DNA of 64,000 bases from an uncultured Eubacteriales bacterium (GCA_900540635.1 UQGU01000001.1:163821-227820), one strand, 5' to 3'. Positions 9,271 to 17,736 are shown, counted from the first letter of the stretch. Program-made: numbers and translations. Notes: a model not told the origin generated them from the letters alone.

Positions 9271-10803
9271 TTATTTGCTTGCCAGATAGTCATCCAGCTG
9301 CGCCTGGACTGCTTTGATCAACTCGTCAATGCCGGCAGCCTTCAACTCCTGAACATAGATGGGGATGTACTCTTCTGGGTCAACCGCGCCGGTCTGCAGG
9401 GCCTTATAGTACTTGTTGTGCACATTGGTAACGGCGGCAACGATATCCGAAGTCTCAGAAACGTCAAACGAGAAGCCAAGAGCCTTGGAAACCGTCGTTG
9501 TCTCGTTGTAAGCGATGATTTTGTCGTAAACATCCGCGCCACTGGTGCACCAGGGAGTGCAGACGAACTGGTTGGGAAGGATCCAGCCGGCATCCAGGTG
9601 ATAGCCCACAGAATCGGCGTTCATTCCTTCGGGGTAGTCCAGCAGTCCGTCCTCGTTGACGATGTAGTCCTCCCCCTCAATTCCCCAGTTCAGCAGGTTC
9701 ATAATGCGGGAGTCGGTCATGATAAAGTTCAGCATCTGCATGGCCTTCTCGGGCTTCTCAGAGCCGGCGGGGATGGCATAGGAGAAGACCGCGGAGCTGT
9801 GGGTGGTGGAATACGGCTTGGCAATGGTGACCATGGTCAGATCCACACCGGAGCAGTTGGCCTCCTGGTCGCTTTCGGACAGAGGATGGCCGTAGTCGGA
9901 GAAGAAGGAGAAAGCCTGGCCGGAGGCAATGTAGGAGTAGTAGGACTCGGTATCGGAAGCGGCGCCGGGGTTAATCCAGCCTTTCGTGTACCATTTGTGG
10001 GCGTAGTCGCACCATTCACGGAACGCATCGGATTCAATCAGATTGACAACCTCGGAATTGTTCGCAGGATCCACGATCACAACGTCGGTACTATCGCCGC
10101 CTACGGGATCGATGGCAGCCGTCTTGATAAGGCCGCCGACCTCGGGTGCGACCATCCACATGCCGGGCTCCAGAGCGGCAACCTGCTCGTAGATAGCGTC
10201 AACATCCTCAAAAGACTTGACATTGCTCACGTCGATGTTGTGCTTCTCCAGGATGTCCGTGCGGAAGAAGACGGTCTGCTGCATGGAGACCTCCTTGTGT
10301 ACGGGGAAGCCGTACAGGACGCCCTGATTGGTACATACCTTCGCCAGGTCTTCACTGACATAGGTGCCGACGATATCCTGACCGTACTCCGCCAGCAGAG
10401 GCTCCAGATCGACCAGATATCCGGAGTTGACATACGTGCCAGCACGGACCCCAACGGTAGTGGCCAGATCCAGTTTTGCGCCGGAGCTCAGCTCCAGGTT
10501 GATCTGCTCGTTGTAGACGGAGAAGGGCAGGGGTTCCAGTTTCAGCGTCATGTTCAACTCGGGCAATGTGATTTCGTTGATTGCTGCCATGACGCGGTCC
10601 AGATCGTCCTGATCCGGAACCGTTGCGGGAAGCGCGATAATCATGCGGACCTCATAGGGTTCCTCACCGGACTTACCGTTCTTGCCTTCGGTTTGCTGAG
10701 AATCGGTGTTTGCGGTCTTGTCGTTTCCGGCATTGCCTGAGCAGCCGGCGAACAGTCCGAGCACCATAACCAATGCCAACAGGATGCTGATGAGTTTTTT
10801 CAT
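9271..10803 (-). CDS. extracellular solute-binding lipoprotein of sugar ABC importer
   Basis: A 510-aa secreted lipoprotein. The signal peptide MKKLISILLALVMVLG is followed by the lipobox LFAGC, so the mature protein is anchored through that Cys. The rest resembles family-1 binding proteins of the LplA/YtcQ type (DUF3502-like C-terminus). A clear AGGAGA ribosome-binding site precedes the ATG at 10803. It is the first gene of the transporter block, and the promoter-containing gap upstream suggests it has its own start of transcription in addition to readthrough from the GH31 gene. Confidence 0.92.
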   Translation of the reverse strand: MKKLISILLALVMVLGLFAGCSGNAGNDKTANTDSQQTEGKNGKSGEEPYEVRMIIALPATVPDQDDLDRVMAAINEITLPELNMTLKLEPLPFSVYNEQINLELSSGAKLDLATTVGVRAGTYVNSGYLVDLEPLLAEYGQDIVGTYVSEDLAKVCTNQGVLYGFPVHKEVSMQQTVFFRTDILEKHNIDVSNVKSFEDVDAIYEQVAALEPGMWMVAPEVGGLIKTAAIDPVGGDSTDVVIVDPANNSEVVNLIESDAFREWCDYAHKWYTKGWINPGAASDTESYYSYIASGQAFSFFSDYGHPLSESDQEANCSGVDLTMVTIAKPYSTTHSSAVFSYAIPAGSEKPEKAMQMLNFIMTDSRIMNLLNWGIEGEDYIVNEDGLLDYPEGMNADSVGYHLDAGWILPNQFVCTPWCTSGADVYDKIIAYNETTTVSKALGFSFDVSETSDIVAAVTNVHNKYYKALQTGAVDPEEYIPIYVQELKAAGIDELIKAVQAQLDDYLASK

Positions 10804-10828
10804 GATGATTTCTCCTTTTTGTTTTTTT

Positions 10829-10946
10829 CCGTAGTTCCCTCTACTTTATTCCTTCTACACTCTCTAATGGCGATATTGTAGGCATACACCCCATCCGATG
10901 ATAAATCGGCCAGAATGCAGAGAGAATTAGTTTTCGGGAACTACGG
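10829..10946 (-). promoter_or_regulatory. leader region with long-spaced inverted repeat before the importer genes
   Basis: The 11-bp sequence CCGTAGTTCCC at 10829-10839 is repeated as its exact reverse complement at 10936-10946, enclosing about 96 nt. A smaller hairpin, CCGAT-GATAA-ATCGG, sits inside. On the minus strand a TACAAT -10-like hexamer lies near 10876. The block separates the GH31 gene from the lipoprotein gene and could be a foldback RNA leader, a looped operator for the AraC-type regulator, or an mRNA processing site. Confidence 0.4.
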
Positions 10947-10967
10947 TTTATTTTAATGTCTTTCCCA

Positions 10968-13373
10968 TTACGCGGTAAAGACATTAGCGCACTTCGTTAC
11001 ACTTCTGGCCTGGCCATTGACAATGACCTTGGAGATTTCCGTATCCGCGTAGATCTTGAAGCTCTCCGCGGGGATATCCCGCAGCGTGATTTCCAGCGTG
11101 CCATCCTGGACAGTCGCGTGGAATTTGCCCTCCACGCCGTCATCGAAGTAGTCCTGATCGATGGTCCCGGTGATGTTCATTACAATCTCCAGCCCCTGGA
11201 AATTTTCCTCGGGGATATGCTCGGGAACCTTTTTCAGGGTTGCCATCATGGTGTTCTCCCGCAGGAACATGGGAATGACATCGATCTTCTGAGGATATTC
11301 GATCCAGGCATTGCCCTCCAATCTGCGGCCTGTCTCCAGATCAATCCAACTGCCCTTGGGCAGGTAGACGTTATGCTTTTTCTGGTCAAACACGGGAGCC
11401 ACCAGTACGGAGCCGCCCAGCATATACTGTGTGGAGAGATTGCAAACGTTCAGGTCATTGGGATACTCCAGAAGCATTGCCCGCATCATAGGGATGCCTT
11501 CCCGGGTGGTCTCATAGCCGACACTGTACAGATAAGGCAGCATAGCGTAACGGGTCTTATTGATCTTCAGGAATGCCTTCTGGGCGGTTTCCGAATAGAT
11601 CCAAGGCTCTCTGGGGGTGGACTGGCCGTGGCTTCGGCTCAGGGGACTCATCAGGCCCATCTGCACAGAGCGGATGTAATCCTCATCATCGGGAATCACA
11701 CGCTTGCCCGAGTAATCGCAGTTATAGAAGCCGCCGATGTCAAAGCCCCAGAAAGAAACGCCGCTGACGCCCATGCTCAGGCCGCCGTTGAGAATGGCGT
11801 AGAGATTGTTCTTGGCAGCGGAAGAGTCTCCGGCCCAGTTCGCGGGGTAATTCTGGCTGCCCGCGTAACCGCTGCGGCCCCAGAGAAGCGCCTTCTGGCC
11901 CATCTCTTCTTTCGCCTCACGGGAGGCCTCGTAGATGGTCTTGGCATACAGAAGGGTGTACTTATTGTGGCTCTCCAGACCCGTTGTGCCGTCGTACATC
12001 ACCGCATCCTCGGGGATCTCCTCGGAGAAGTCGGTCTTGATCACGCCTACACCCATGCGCATCAGTCGCTTGACCCGTTCTTTCATATAGGCAACGAACT
12101 CGGGATTGGTGAAATCCAGCGCCGCCACCTTCCAGTTGCCCGCGTCTCCCTCGCCGGGGGAGAACAGATAAGGCTCGCCCTTTTGATTCTTTACCAGATA
12201 GCCCCGCTCGTTCATGATCTTAAATTGGTTGGAGAATCTGCCCTCCCTATCCACAGCGTGAACATAAGGGAACATCCACAGGGAAAGGTGGATTCCCTTC
12301 TCTCTCAGGGACTGGATCATGCCCTCGGGGTCCGGGAACCGTTTCTCGTCGAAGCACAGCAGCTCCTTGCCGCCGTCAGGCTGCATGGTATCCAGCCAGC
12401 CGTCGATATGGATCACATCCACGGACATCCCGAACTTGGCCATCTGGTCCACGATCTCCTCGACCTCCTGCCGACTCATGTAGCTCATGCGGGACATCCA
12501 GAAGCCAAAGGCCCACCTGGGGATCATGGCGGAGCGGCCGCTCAGGGCGGTATAATCCCGGATTAACCCCTTGTAATCCCGGTTGCAGAACATATAGTAG
12601 TCCAGATAGGGATCCTCGGTCTCCATGGTGTAGGAGACGCCGGAGCTGGCGCCCATATTGAAGTGGGTACGGGTATAGGTATTCATCAGCACCGAATATC
12701 CCTCGGAGCTCATAAAGTAGGGCATCCCCTTGTAGGAGACATCCGAATTGGTGGACTGGGCGTCCTGCTGCCAGACGGTGATTTTCTGACCCCGCTTGTT
12801 AAAGGAGGTGAATTTCTCACCGAAGCCGTAGAAAGCCTCGTCACAGTACATGTACATGGTCTCAAAGGCATTGAGGATCCTGCCGTCGTCGCCCACAGTG
12901 AAGCCCACCGGGACGGCCTTGTACTTCTGGTCCACGTTGTGATCCTTGATCTGTTCCATGGTCAGCAGTTCGCCGTCCAGCTCCACCGTCATTTCCCAGG
13001 GGCATTTTCGCAGCCGCAGGGTCACCCGTTCTGTCTTAACCACAATGAACAGAGACTCCTCCGTTACCTGAACGCCGCTTACGGGAGCAAACCCAAATAC
13101 CTCATTCAGCTTGGGCTGCACCAGGTGAGGGAACATCTGAAAGCGGAAGGCAGTCGGACTGACGAAGCGGATTCTCACCTGGGCCTTGGCCCCCCGGAAG
13201 GTATTCACAAGGAACGTGACGCCCCCGTTTTCCGGCTGGTACGCTGTGATATAGTCCAGAAAATCCTTCGTGCCTTCATGACTGTAGTGGCAGTTTCCCT
13301 TTGTCACATACAGCGGATCCCCATCCATATCCGGATGGTAGCTCTTGATTCCGGTGTCTTTTACCTCGATCAT
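10968..13373 (-). CDS. GH31 glycoside hydrolase, alpha-xylosidase-like
   Basis: An 801-aa GH31 enzyme with no signal peptide, so probably cytosolic. After an N-terminal beta-sandwich comes the (beta/alpha)8 domain with WAFGFWMSRMSY, IHIDGW (about residue 323), the nucleophile Asp448 in IKTDFSE, and the acid/base Asp516 in NWAGDS. The KTDF form of the nucleophile motif, in place of WxDMNE, is typical of YicI-like alpha-xylosidases. A strong AAAGGAGG site precedes the ATG. It would release xylose or a related sugar from imported alpha-xylosides such as xyloglucan fragments. Specificity is inference. Confidence 0.88.
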   Translation of the reverse strand: MIEVKDTGIKSYHPDMDGDPLYVTKGNCHYSHEGTKDFLDYITAYQPENGGVTFLVNTFRGAKAQVRIRFVSPTAFRFQMFPHLVQPKLNEVFGFAPVSGVQVTEESLFIVVKTERVTLRLRKCPWEMTVELDGELLTMEQIKDHNVDQKYKAVPVGFTVGDDGRILNAFETMYMYCDEAFYGFGEKFTSFNKRGQKITVWQQDAQSTNSDVSYKGMPYFMSSEGYSVLMNTYTRTHFNMGASSGVSYTMETEDPYLDYYMFCNRDYKGLIRDYTALSGRSAMIPRWAFGFWMSRMSYMSRQEVEEIVDQMAKFGMSVDVIHIDGWLDTMQPDGGKELLCFDEKRFPDPEGMIQSLREKGIHLSLWMFPYVHAVDREGRFSNQFKIMNERGYLVKNQKGEPYLFSPGEGDAGNWKVAALDFTNPEFVAYMKERVKRLMRMGVGVIKTDFSEEIPEDAVMYDGTTGLESHNKYTLLYAKTIYEASREAKEEMGQKALLWGRSGYAGSQNYPANWAGDSSAAKNNLYAILNGGLSMGVSGVSFWGFDIGGFYNCDYSGKRVIPDDEDYIRSVQMGLMSPLSRSHGQSTPREPWIYSETAQKAFLKINKTRYAMLPYLYSVGYETTREGIPMMRAMLLEYPNDLNVCNLSTQYMLGGSVLVAPVFDQKKHNVYLPKGSWIDLETGRRLEGNAWIEYPQKIDVIPMFLRENTMMATLKKVPEHIPEENFQGLEIVMNITGTIDQDYFDDGVEGKFHATVQDGTLEITLRDIPAESFKIYADTEISKVIVNGQARSVTKCANVFTA

Positions 13374-13663
13374 TGCGTTTCCTCCTTTAAAAATGTTTTA
13401 CACCAGTATTTTAGCCAATTTCCACTATAAATTCTCCTTTTTCTGTGTTCTGATTTAGCACTTTTGTGTCTTTCCGGCAATTTGCGGCAGGAAGCCCATC
13501 TAAATCTCCGGTCGGCGAACATCCGTCTTTTGAATTTTGCGAATTATTCTGCTAGTACTCTGTCAATCCTAAATCTTTATAGCCTGCCAAAAGGCTTGCG
13601 TTTCCAGATACATATCGTCAGAAATTTTTGCTTTCTGCTTTTGTTTTAACTGCTTATATGGCT
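13374..13663. other. intergenic region, no gene recognised
   Basis: AT-rich upstream region of the GH31 operon. Apart from the ribosome-binding site immediately before the GH31 start, I found no convincing coding sequence. A promoter must lie here, but no hexamer pair with good spacing stands out. Confidence 0.4.
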
Positions 13664-13938
13664 TTATTGGCTTTTGTTCCATAAATTAGTCATTCCACAA
13701 ATGCGCTTGCAGGTAAGCGTCCATACGGCGGTTGTACCGAAAATATCTTCCCCATCCAGTATAGAGGAAAACGCTTCCTGATGGATTTCCGAAAATTCCC
13801 AGTCATGGTGGAACAGGTTGTTCATAGCAATCAGGGTAAATACGGCATCAGGATATTTTTCGGCAAACCGGGAACTTCCATTAACACAGGCATAGCCTGA
13901 TTGAGATATTCCTGAAGCGTATGGGTGGTTTCAGACAT
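13664..13938 (-). pseudogene. frameshifted small hypothetical protein
   Basis: A ribosome-binding site (AGGAGGA) and ATG at 13938 open a frame reading MSETTHTLQEYLNQ, which then needs a frame change to continue as YACVNGSSRFAEKYPDAVF and onward through HHDWEFSEIHQEAFSSILDGE. Both halves look like real protein, so this is a gene broken by at least one indel in the region around 13880-13900. I do not recognise the family. It belongs to a run of decayed genes up to 14.4 kb. Confidence 0.55.
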
Positions 13939-14066
13939 AAAGCCATTCCTCCTGTGCGTTGCGAACTGCCAGTCATTGTACCATAGATAGAGCTGGAAAC
14001 AAGACTTGACTTTTGCGCATTCGCTGCCATTTCAGCAGAACTAACAGATGGCTGGAGCTGGTATCG

Positions 14067-14322
14067 TTAATTTCCCGCCATCCCATTCTCCACCTTCTCC
14101 ACAATCCCAACATGGTCCGGCACTTCGTCCTGTGGGGCCCAGTCGAAGTAGATGAGCATTCCCGCCCTCCGGGGTGTAGAACACCTTGCCGATTGGGTAG
14201 TACCGCAGCACATGGGGGACGTACTGCTTGTCCCCGTAGCTGTGCCAGCCCATTTGGTCCGCCATCTTCAAGGAGAATTCAATGGCATTGGCACGGGAAT
14301 ACTCGCCGTAGTGTTACAAACC
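14067..14322 (-). pseudogene. CHAP-domain peptidoglycan amidase remnant
   Basis: Two reading frames of one former gene are visible: an upstream piece with MADQMGWHSYGDKQYVP, and a downstream piece reading MLIYFDWAPQDEVPDHVGIVEKVENG before a stop at 14067. The second is the conserved end of a CHAP domain, including the catalytic His of DHVGIV. A frameshift near 14160 separates the two. CHAP enzymes of this kind are common in phages and conjugative elements, so the piece marks a lost mobile element. Confidence 0.6.
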
Positions 14323-14403
14323 TCAGATGCTTCCTGTTGTGCCGTAGGTCAGTAGGTCCAGCTGTTTGGCCTGCTGAATTTCCTCCGGGGTAAAATACAC
14401 CAT
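14323..14403 (-). pseudogene. N-terminal scrap resembling a conjugative-element primase-like protein
   Basis: The frame starts MVYFTPEEIQQAKQLDLLTY and stops after 26 residues. The YTPEEI(x)QA(x)xxDLLTYL pattern resembles the start of CHC2/DUF3991-toprim proteins of clostridial conjugative elements. The resemblance is judged by eye from a very short piece. It abuts the CHAP remnant and supports the view of a deleted mobile element. Confidence 0.4.
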
Positions 14404-14460
14404 TGCTATTTAATTCTTCGTTTGTGATAAAAATCAACTTCCTTTCTGCTTTGCGTATAG

Positions 14461-14488
14461 AAAAAGCACCTGCCAGTGAGCAGATGCT
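14461..14488 (-). terminator. intrinsic terminator of the DUF4143 ATPase gene
   Basis: On the minus strand, 15 nt after the stop codon, AGCATCTGC and GCAGGTGCT pair across a 6-nt loop (one G-U pair) and are followed by five T residues. Confidence 0.8.
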
Positions 14489-14502
14489 TCCTCAATTATG
14501 AG

Positions 14503-15861
14503 TTACTGTAATGCGCTTAAATCAATTTCATACTTGAGTTCCTTGGGCAATTGGTAGGATTTCAGGAACATGACCATATACCAGGGGTAATACCAGATAC
14601 CATCTAACATTTCCACATTTCCCTTGCAGAGTACTACGGCCTTATCGAATTTCCAGCCCTCCACTTTACGAATCCTGTCCATAGCGGAATGCGTCCTGAA
14701 ATCATTGCCGGATTTGGCCTCAATCAGTTCAATGCCCATACCGTTTTGAATGACAAAATCAATTTCTCCAGTTTTCTTGCCGTCGTAGTAATTCAGGCGA
14801 AACCCGTTGCATTTCAGCTGCTGGGCAATTGCGTTTTCCAGAATGCTGCCCATATTGATCTGCAAGTCGCCATTCAAAATCTCAAACTGTACGTTTTCCA
14901 TACAGGCAGAACACAGCAGGCCGGTATCCCCCATGAAGAGTTTGAAGAGATTGCGTTTTTCATTCAGCATGAGCGGCGGCTGGGGCTCCTCCACATTGTA
15001 GCAGGGCAGGGCCACGCCGGCGTCACAGAGCCAGTTGAAGCTATCCGCATAGCGGAGCTGACGGCCATTGGGATCCAGCGCCGCCAGAACAAATCTCCGC
15101 TTTTTGTCGTTCAGCTGGCTGGGAATGCTGTCAAAAATGGCACGAATTTTGACCTTTTCGCTGCCCTGGGCATACTGCGCAATGTCCAGCCGGTATAGCT
15201 CCAAAACTTCCCTTTGGCGGGCGATCACTTGGGCAATATCGTGGGTATCCACAAAGGTTTGCACCACATCCGGCATACCGCCCACAACGATATAGCTGTA
15301 AAACAGCTTGCACAGGGTTTGGTGAATGGCATCGGTGACCGGCATCCCGGTTTCGTAGCAGTCCTTGAGATACTGAATTGTGGATTTTTGTACTCCGTTT
15401 GCCCACAGGTATTCCTCCAGGTCCATGGGATACATCTGGTAGGGCTCCTCAAAGCCAACCGGGTAGGAGCGAACCTCCTTGTGCCGAACACCCAGCAGGG
15501 AGCCGGACTCGATATAGTCAAAGCGTCCATCCTCCACCAGAAATTTGATGGCAGTCCGGGCATTGGGGCAGGCCTGGATTTCATCCAGAAGCACCAGGGT
15601 TTTCCCGGGAATCATCGGTTTTCTGGTATAGGCAGTCAGGCCGGTAATAACGGTATTGGCATCCAGATTCCCGTCAAATATCTTGGCCGCATCCGTATCC
15701 GTGATGAAATTGACCTCCACAAAACAATCGTATTGGTCCTTGCCAAACTGGCGAATAATTGTGGTCTTTCCAATCTGACGGGCACCCATGATGCATAGGG
15801 CCTTTTTCCTCGGCTGGGTTTTCCATTCCAGCAGCCTGTCATAAGCCTTTCGATACAGCAT
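14503..15861 (-). CDS. AAA+ ATPase with DUF4143 domain
   Basis: A 452-aa ATPase. Walker A is GARQIGKTT at residues 26-34 and Walker B is LVLLDEIQACP near residue 95. The C-terminal DUF4143 nuclease-like region holds GEIDFVIQNG and IELIEAKSG, which look like a PD-(D/E)XK core. The start is the ATG at 15861, preceded by GGAGG; 14 more codons are open upstream. These genes are widespread accessory ATPases of unknown role, often in mobile or defence-rich regions. It stands alone, with its own promoter and terminator. Confidence 0.85.
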   Translation of the reverse strand: MLYRKAYDRLLEWKTQPRKKALCIMGARQIGKTTIIRQFGKDQYDCFVEVNFITDTDAAKIFDGNLDANTVITGLTAYTRKPMIPGKTLVLLDEIQACPNARTAIKFLVEDGRFDYIESGSLLGVRHKEVRSYPVGFEEPYQMYPMDLEEYLWANGVQKSTIQYLKDCYETGMPVTDAIHQTLCKLFYSYIVVGGMPDVVQTFVDTHDIAQVIARQREVLELYRLDIAQYAQGSEKVKIRAIFDSIPSQLNDKKRRFVLAALDPNGRQLRYADSFNWLCDAGVALPCYNVEEPQPPLMLNEKRNLFKLFMGDTGLLCSACMENVQFEILNGDLQINMGSILENAIAQQLKCNGFRLNYYDGKKTGEIDFVIQNGMGIELIEAKSGNDFRTHSAMDRIRKVEGWKFDKAVVLCKGNVEMLDGIWYYPWYMVMFLKSYQLPKELKYEIDLSALQ

Positions 15862-15893
15862 ACTACCACCTCCAAGAATATTGTAGCAAGAAA

Positions 15894-15968
15894 AGTGTAA
15901 CATTATTCTCGGGAATTGTCAAATGACTTGTAACATTTTTCTTTAATATACGGAGGCAATCTGTAACA
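15894..15968 (-). promoter_or_regulatory. SigA promoter with three TGTAACA repeats at exact 33-bp spacing
   Basis: On the minus strand TTGACA (15917-15922) and TACACT (15894-15899) are 17 bp apart, upstream of the DUF4143 gene. On the plus strand the heptamer TGTAACA followed by a T-rich CT end occurs at 15896, 15929 and 15962, each exactly 33 bp apart (about three helical turns). One copy overlaps the -10, the second lies just upstream of the -35, and the third is further up. This looks like a repressor or activator array. Confidence 0.6.
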
Positions 15969-15992
15969 ATTTTCTGGAATGGGGACGGCGCT

Positions 15993-16148
15993 CTACTTCC
16001 AGAGCTTCAGCAACAGCTCATTTACATCCTCGGCAGGCTTTCCCTCCGGAAGAAGCTTGTTGCGGAATTGATGCAGCGCGTACTTTGCCAGACGAAGTTC
16101 CCGGTCATTGAGGGTTGCATAATACTTTTTCTCTTTGCGGAATAACAT
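15993..16148 (-). CDS. small hypothetical protein (51 aa)
   Basis: The frame from the ATG at 16148 encodes MLFRKEKKYYATLNDRELRL and ends LLLKLWK. A good ribosome-binding site (AAGGAG) sits 8 nt before it. The protein is basic, probably helical, and of no family I can name. Its codon use and clean start/stop suggest a real gene of the kind found on integrative elements. Confidence 0.6.
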   Translation of the reverse strand: MLFRKEKKYYATLNDRELRLAKYALHQFRNKLLPEGKPAEDVNELLLKLWK

Positions 16149-16222
16149 AATGGTCAGCTCCTTACGCTTTTTTCTTCCATTATACCGCAGCTTCAAGTAA
16201 CTGACAAATGTACGAAAAGTGC

Positions 16223-16399
16223 TTATCGCTCCCACCCACGGGATTCCCGCTGGGGCTGAATTTCGTCGCCATTCTGGATGCCGTCCACGATCTCATTCTC
16301 ATGCTTAGGCTGGGTACAGGCGGCATCCGTGTAGAGCCCGATTTTCCACCCGTCCAGGTCCTGGAATCCCTTCGCCTGATCCTGCCAGCGTTCCTCCAT
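16223..16399 (-). pseudogene. short remnant, 58 codons, unknown
   Basis: The frame MEERWQDQAKGFQDLDGWKI continues to NEIVDGIQNGDEIQPQRESRGWER. It looks like protein (acidic, with a DGW-x-IGLYTDAACTQ motif) but has no ribosome-binding site at its ATG, so it is probably the C-terminal end of a larger lost gene. Function unknown. Confidence 0.35.
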
Positions 16400-16503
16400 C
16401 GGGAAGCGGCAGCATCTTACCGGCTAGAACTGACAAAAGCGCAACTGCTCGAAATGGAAAGCAGATGCGCTTTTTAAGGGCTGTTTGGATGTAGTGTATT
16501 GTT

Positions 16504-16767
16504 TTACACTGTCAGCTGCGCCATGTACCGAATCTCCACCCTATGTCCAGCCGCAACCCGGCTATCCCTCGCAAAATTCGCACTTCGTACGGGCCACATC
16601 TTCTTGACCATCTGCCCGCCCACGGAGCCGGCCTCGCGGGAGGTGAGGTCGCCATTGTAGCCCTGCTTCAGGTTGACGCCCATTTCCTGGGCTGCCTGCA
16701 TCTTGAACTTGTCCATGGCCTCCCGGGCCTGGGGAACGTTGATCTGGTTGCTGTTCTTGCTTGCCAT
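16504..16767 (-). CDS. alpha/beta-type small acid-soluble spore protein
   Basis: An 87-aa SASP beginning MASKNSNQINVPQAREAMDK. It has the conserved blocks AMDKFKMQAAQEMGVNLKQGYNGDLTSREAGSVGG in two parts: helix 1, then the germination-protease-like region with NGDLTSREAGS and GG. These proteins coat spore DNA and are degraded at germination. The start has an AAAGGAGAG site. The C-terminus (ANFARDSRVAAGHRVEIRYMAQ) differs from that of its paralogue at 19.5 kb, while the rest and the upstream DNA are nearly the same. It shows that the organism makes endospores. Confidence 0.93.
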   Translation of the reverse strand: MASKNSNQINVPQAREAMDKFKMQAAQEMGVNLKQGYNGDLTSREAGSVGGQMVKKMWPVRSANFARDSRVAAGHRVEIRYMAQLTV

Positions 16768-16885
16768 CGTAAATCTCTCCTTTTCCGTTTCTTTTCGCGG
16801 GTTTTGTCCGCAGTCATAGGTTGCGCCGAAACGGGCGGGAAATGTGTGGATTTTTGAGGGAAAGGTGGGGGAGAATGGAAAAACA
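16577..16885. repeat. direct repeat, copy A (spore-protein gene plus upstream region)
   Basis: About 309 bp, covering most of the SASP coding sequence and about 120 bp of its upstream DNA, are nearly the same as 19545-19847. The identity runs from TTCGCACTTCGTACGGGCC to GGAGAATGGAAAAACA. The non-coding upstream half is as similar as the coding half, so the duplication is recent or kept alike by gene conversion. Confidence 0.85.
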
Positions 16886-17126
16886 GCAGATTTTTTGAGA
16901 TGGCCCCCCATTGAACGGAAGAGGAGTGATTTTTCATACCATGAGGTGAAAGAAAAGTGAATTTTCACTCGAGTCTATTGAAATACATGAAGATAGGAGC
17001 ATAATCAAGCTATAACAGGGTGTGGTGTATCTCCAGAACAGATTTGTCAGATGAACGAGAATGAATTGATTGAGATCATCGGCAGAGGTGTGGGAAAAAG
17101 ATATCGATTGAAGTGAGGGGCAATAT

Positions 17127-17540
17127 ATGGCACGTTATAGCGTTAATAACTATACAGTTGAGACACTGCTTTCAAATATAAAATCCGGAAGCATTGCAAT
17201 CCCGGAGATGCAGCGTCCTTTTGTTTGGGATAGCTCTAAAGTCAGAGACTTGGTTGATTCTTTGTATAAGGGACTTCCGGTGGGATATATCATTGTATGG
17301 CAAAACCCGGATGTTAAGCTGAAAGACGGAACAAAGTCCTCCGGCAAAAAGGTTCTTATTGACGGTCAGCAGCGCATTACGGCAATGGCCGCTGCGATTG
17401 TTGGGCAAGAGGTATTGGATGACCACTATAAGTGGAAGCGCATTTCTATGCGGTTGGATCTGGACTTTGAAGAACAGATGAACGCGTTGGCAGATAGAGA
17501 TAAGCTGACACCAAAAGCTTACCGGGAAGAGAATCGATGA
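17127..17540 (+). CDS. truncated DUF262-domain protein
   Basis: 137 residues starting MARYSVNNYTVETLLSNIK. The DUF262 signatures are clear: SGSIAIPEMQRPFVWD, DLVDSLYKGLPVGYI and the (I/V)LIDGQQRITAM motif at about residues 77-86. Full DUF262 proteins of the GmrS/DndB-like type are 350-600 aa, so this one keeps only the N-terminal part. After HYKWKRISM the sequence turns into RLDLDFEEQMNALADRDK, which does not fit the family and may be the tail of another gene joined by a deletion. DUF262 proteins serve in type IV restriction and phage defence; this copy is probably not functional alone. Confidence 0.75.
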   Translation: MARYSVNNYTVETLLSNIKSGSIAIPEMQRPFVWDSSKVRDLVDSLYKGLPVGYIIVWQNPDVKLKDGTKSSGKKVLIDGQQRITAMAAAIVGQEVLDDHYKWKRISMRLDLDFEEQMNALADRDKLTPKAYREENR

Positions 17541-17544
17541 TAAC

Positions 17545-17588
17545 AAAACCACCTACCAGAGCTTTTATCAGCTCAAGCAGGTGGTTTT
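17545..17588 (+). terminator. hairpin after the DUF262 fragment
   Basis: AAAACCACCT at 17545-17554 pairs with AGGTGGTTTT at 17579-17588; a second small stem (GAGC/GCTC) forms in the loop. The stem ends in A and T runs on both sides, so it could stop transcription from either direction. Confidence 0.65.
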
Positions 17589-17677
17589 GCTATGTGATAA
17601 TTCAACAAAATGTATACAACCGCGATGGCATAAATCATAAATTGATACCAATTTTTGAACAGCCTGTAAATAGCACA

Positions 17678-17706
17678 TTGACAATTACCAGAAAATGTAT
17701 TACTAT
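17678..17706 (+). promoter_or_regulatory. SigA promoter of the glycine-riboswitch transcript
   Basis: TTGACA at 17678-17683 and TACTAT at 17701-17706 are separated by 17 bp, about 30 bp before the first aptamer. Confidence 0.65.
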
Positions 17707-17736
17707 CTCCTAGTAACTAAAAAACGACAAAGGAAG

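Noticed and set aside
9190..12566. Two plus-strand frames of over 500 codons opposite the lipoprotein and GH31 genes
   Set aside because: They are antisense to genes with clear catalytic motifs and lipobox, and their composition is that of reversed codons.
17051..17116. A 21-codon frame (MNENELIEIIGRGVGKRYRLK) just before the DUF262 fragment
   Set aside because: It looks like the winged-helix tail of a lost gene but is too short to call.
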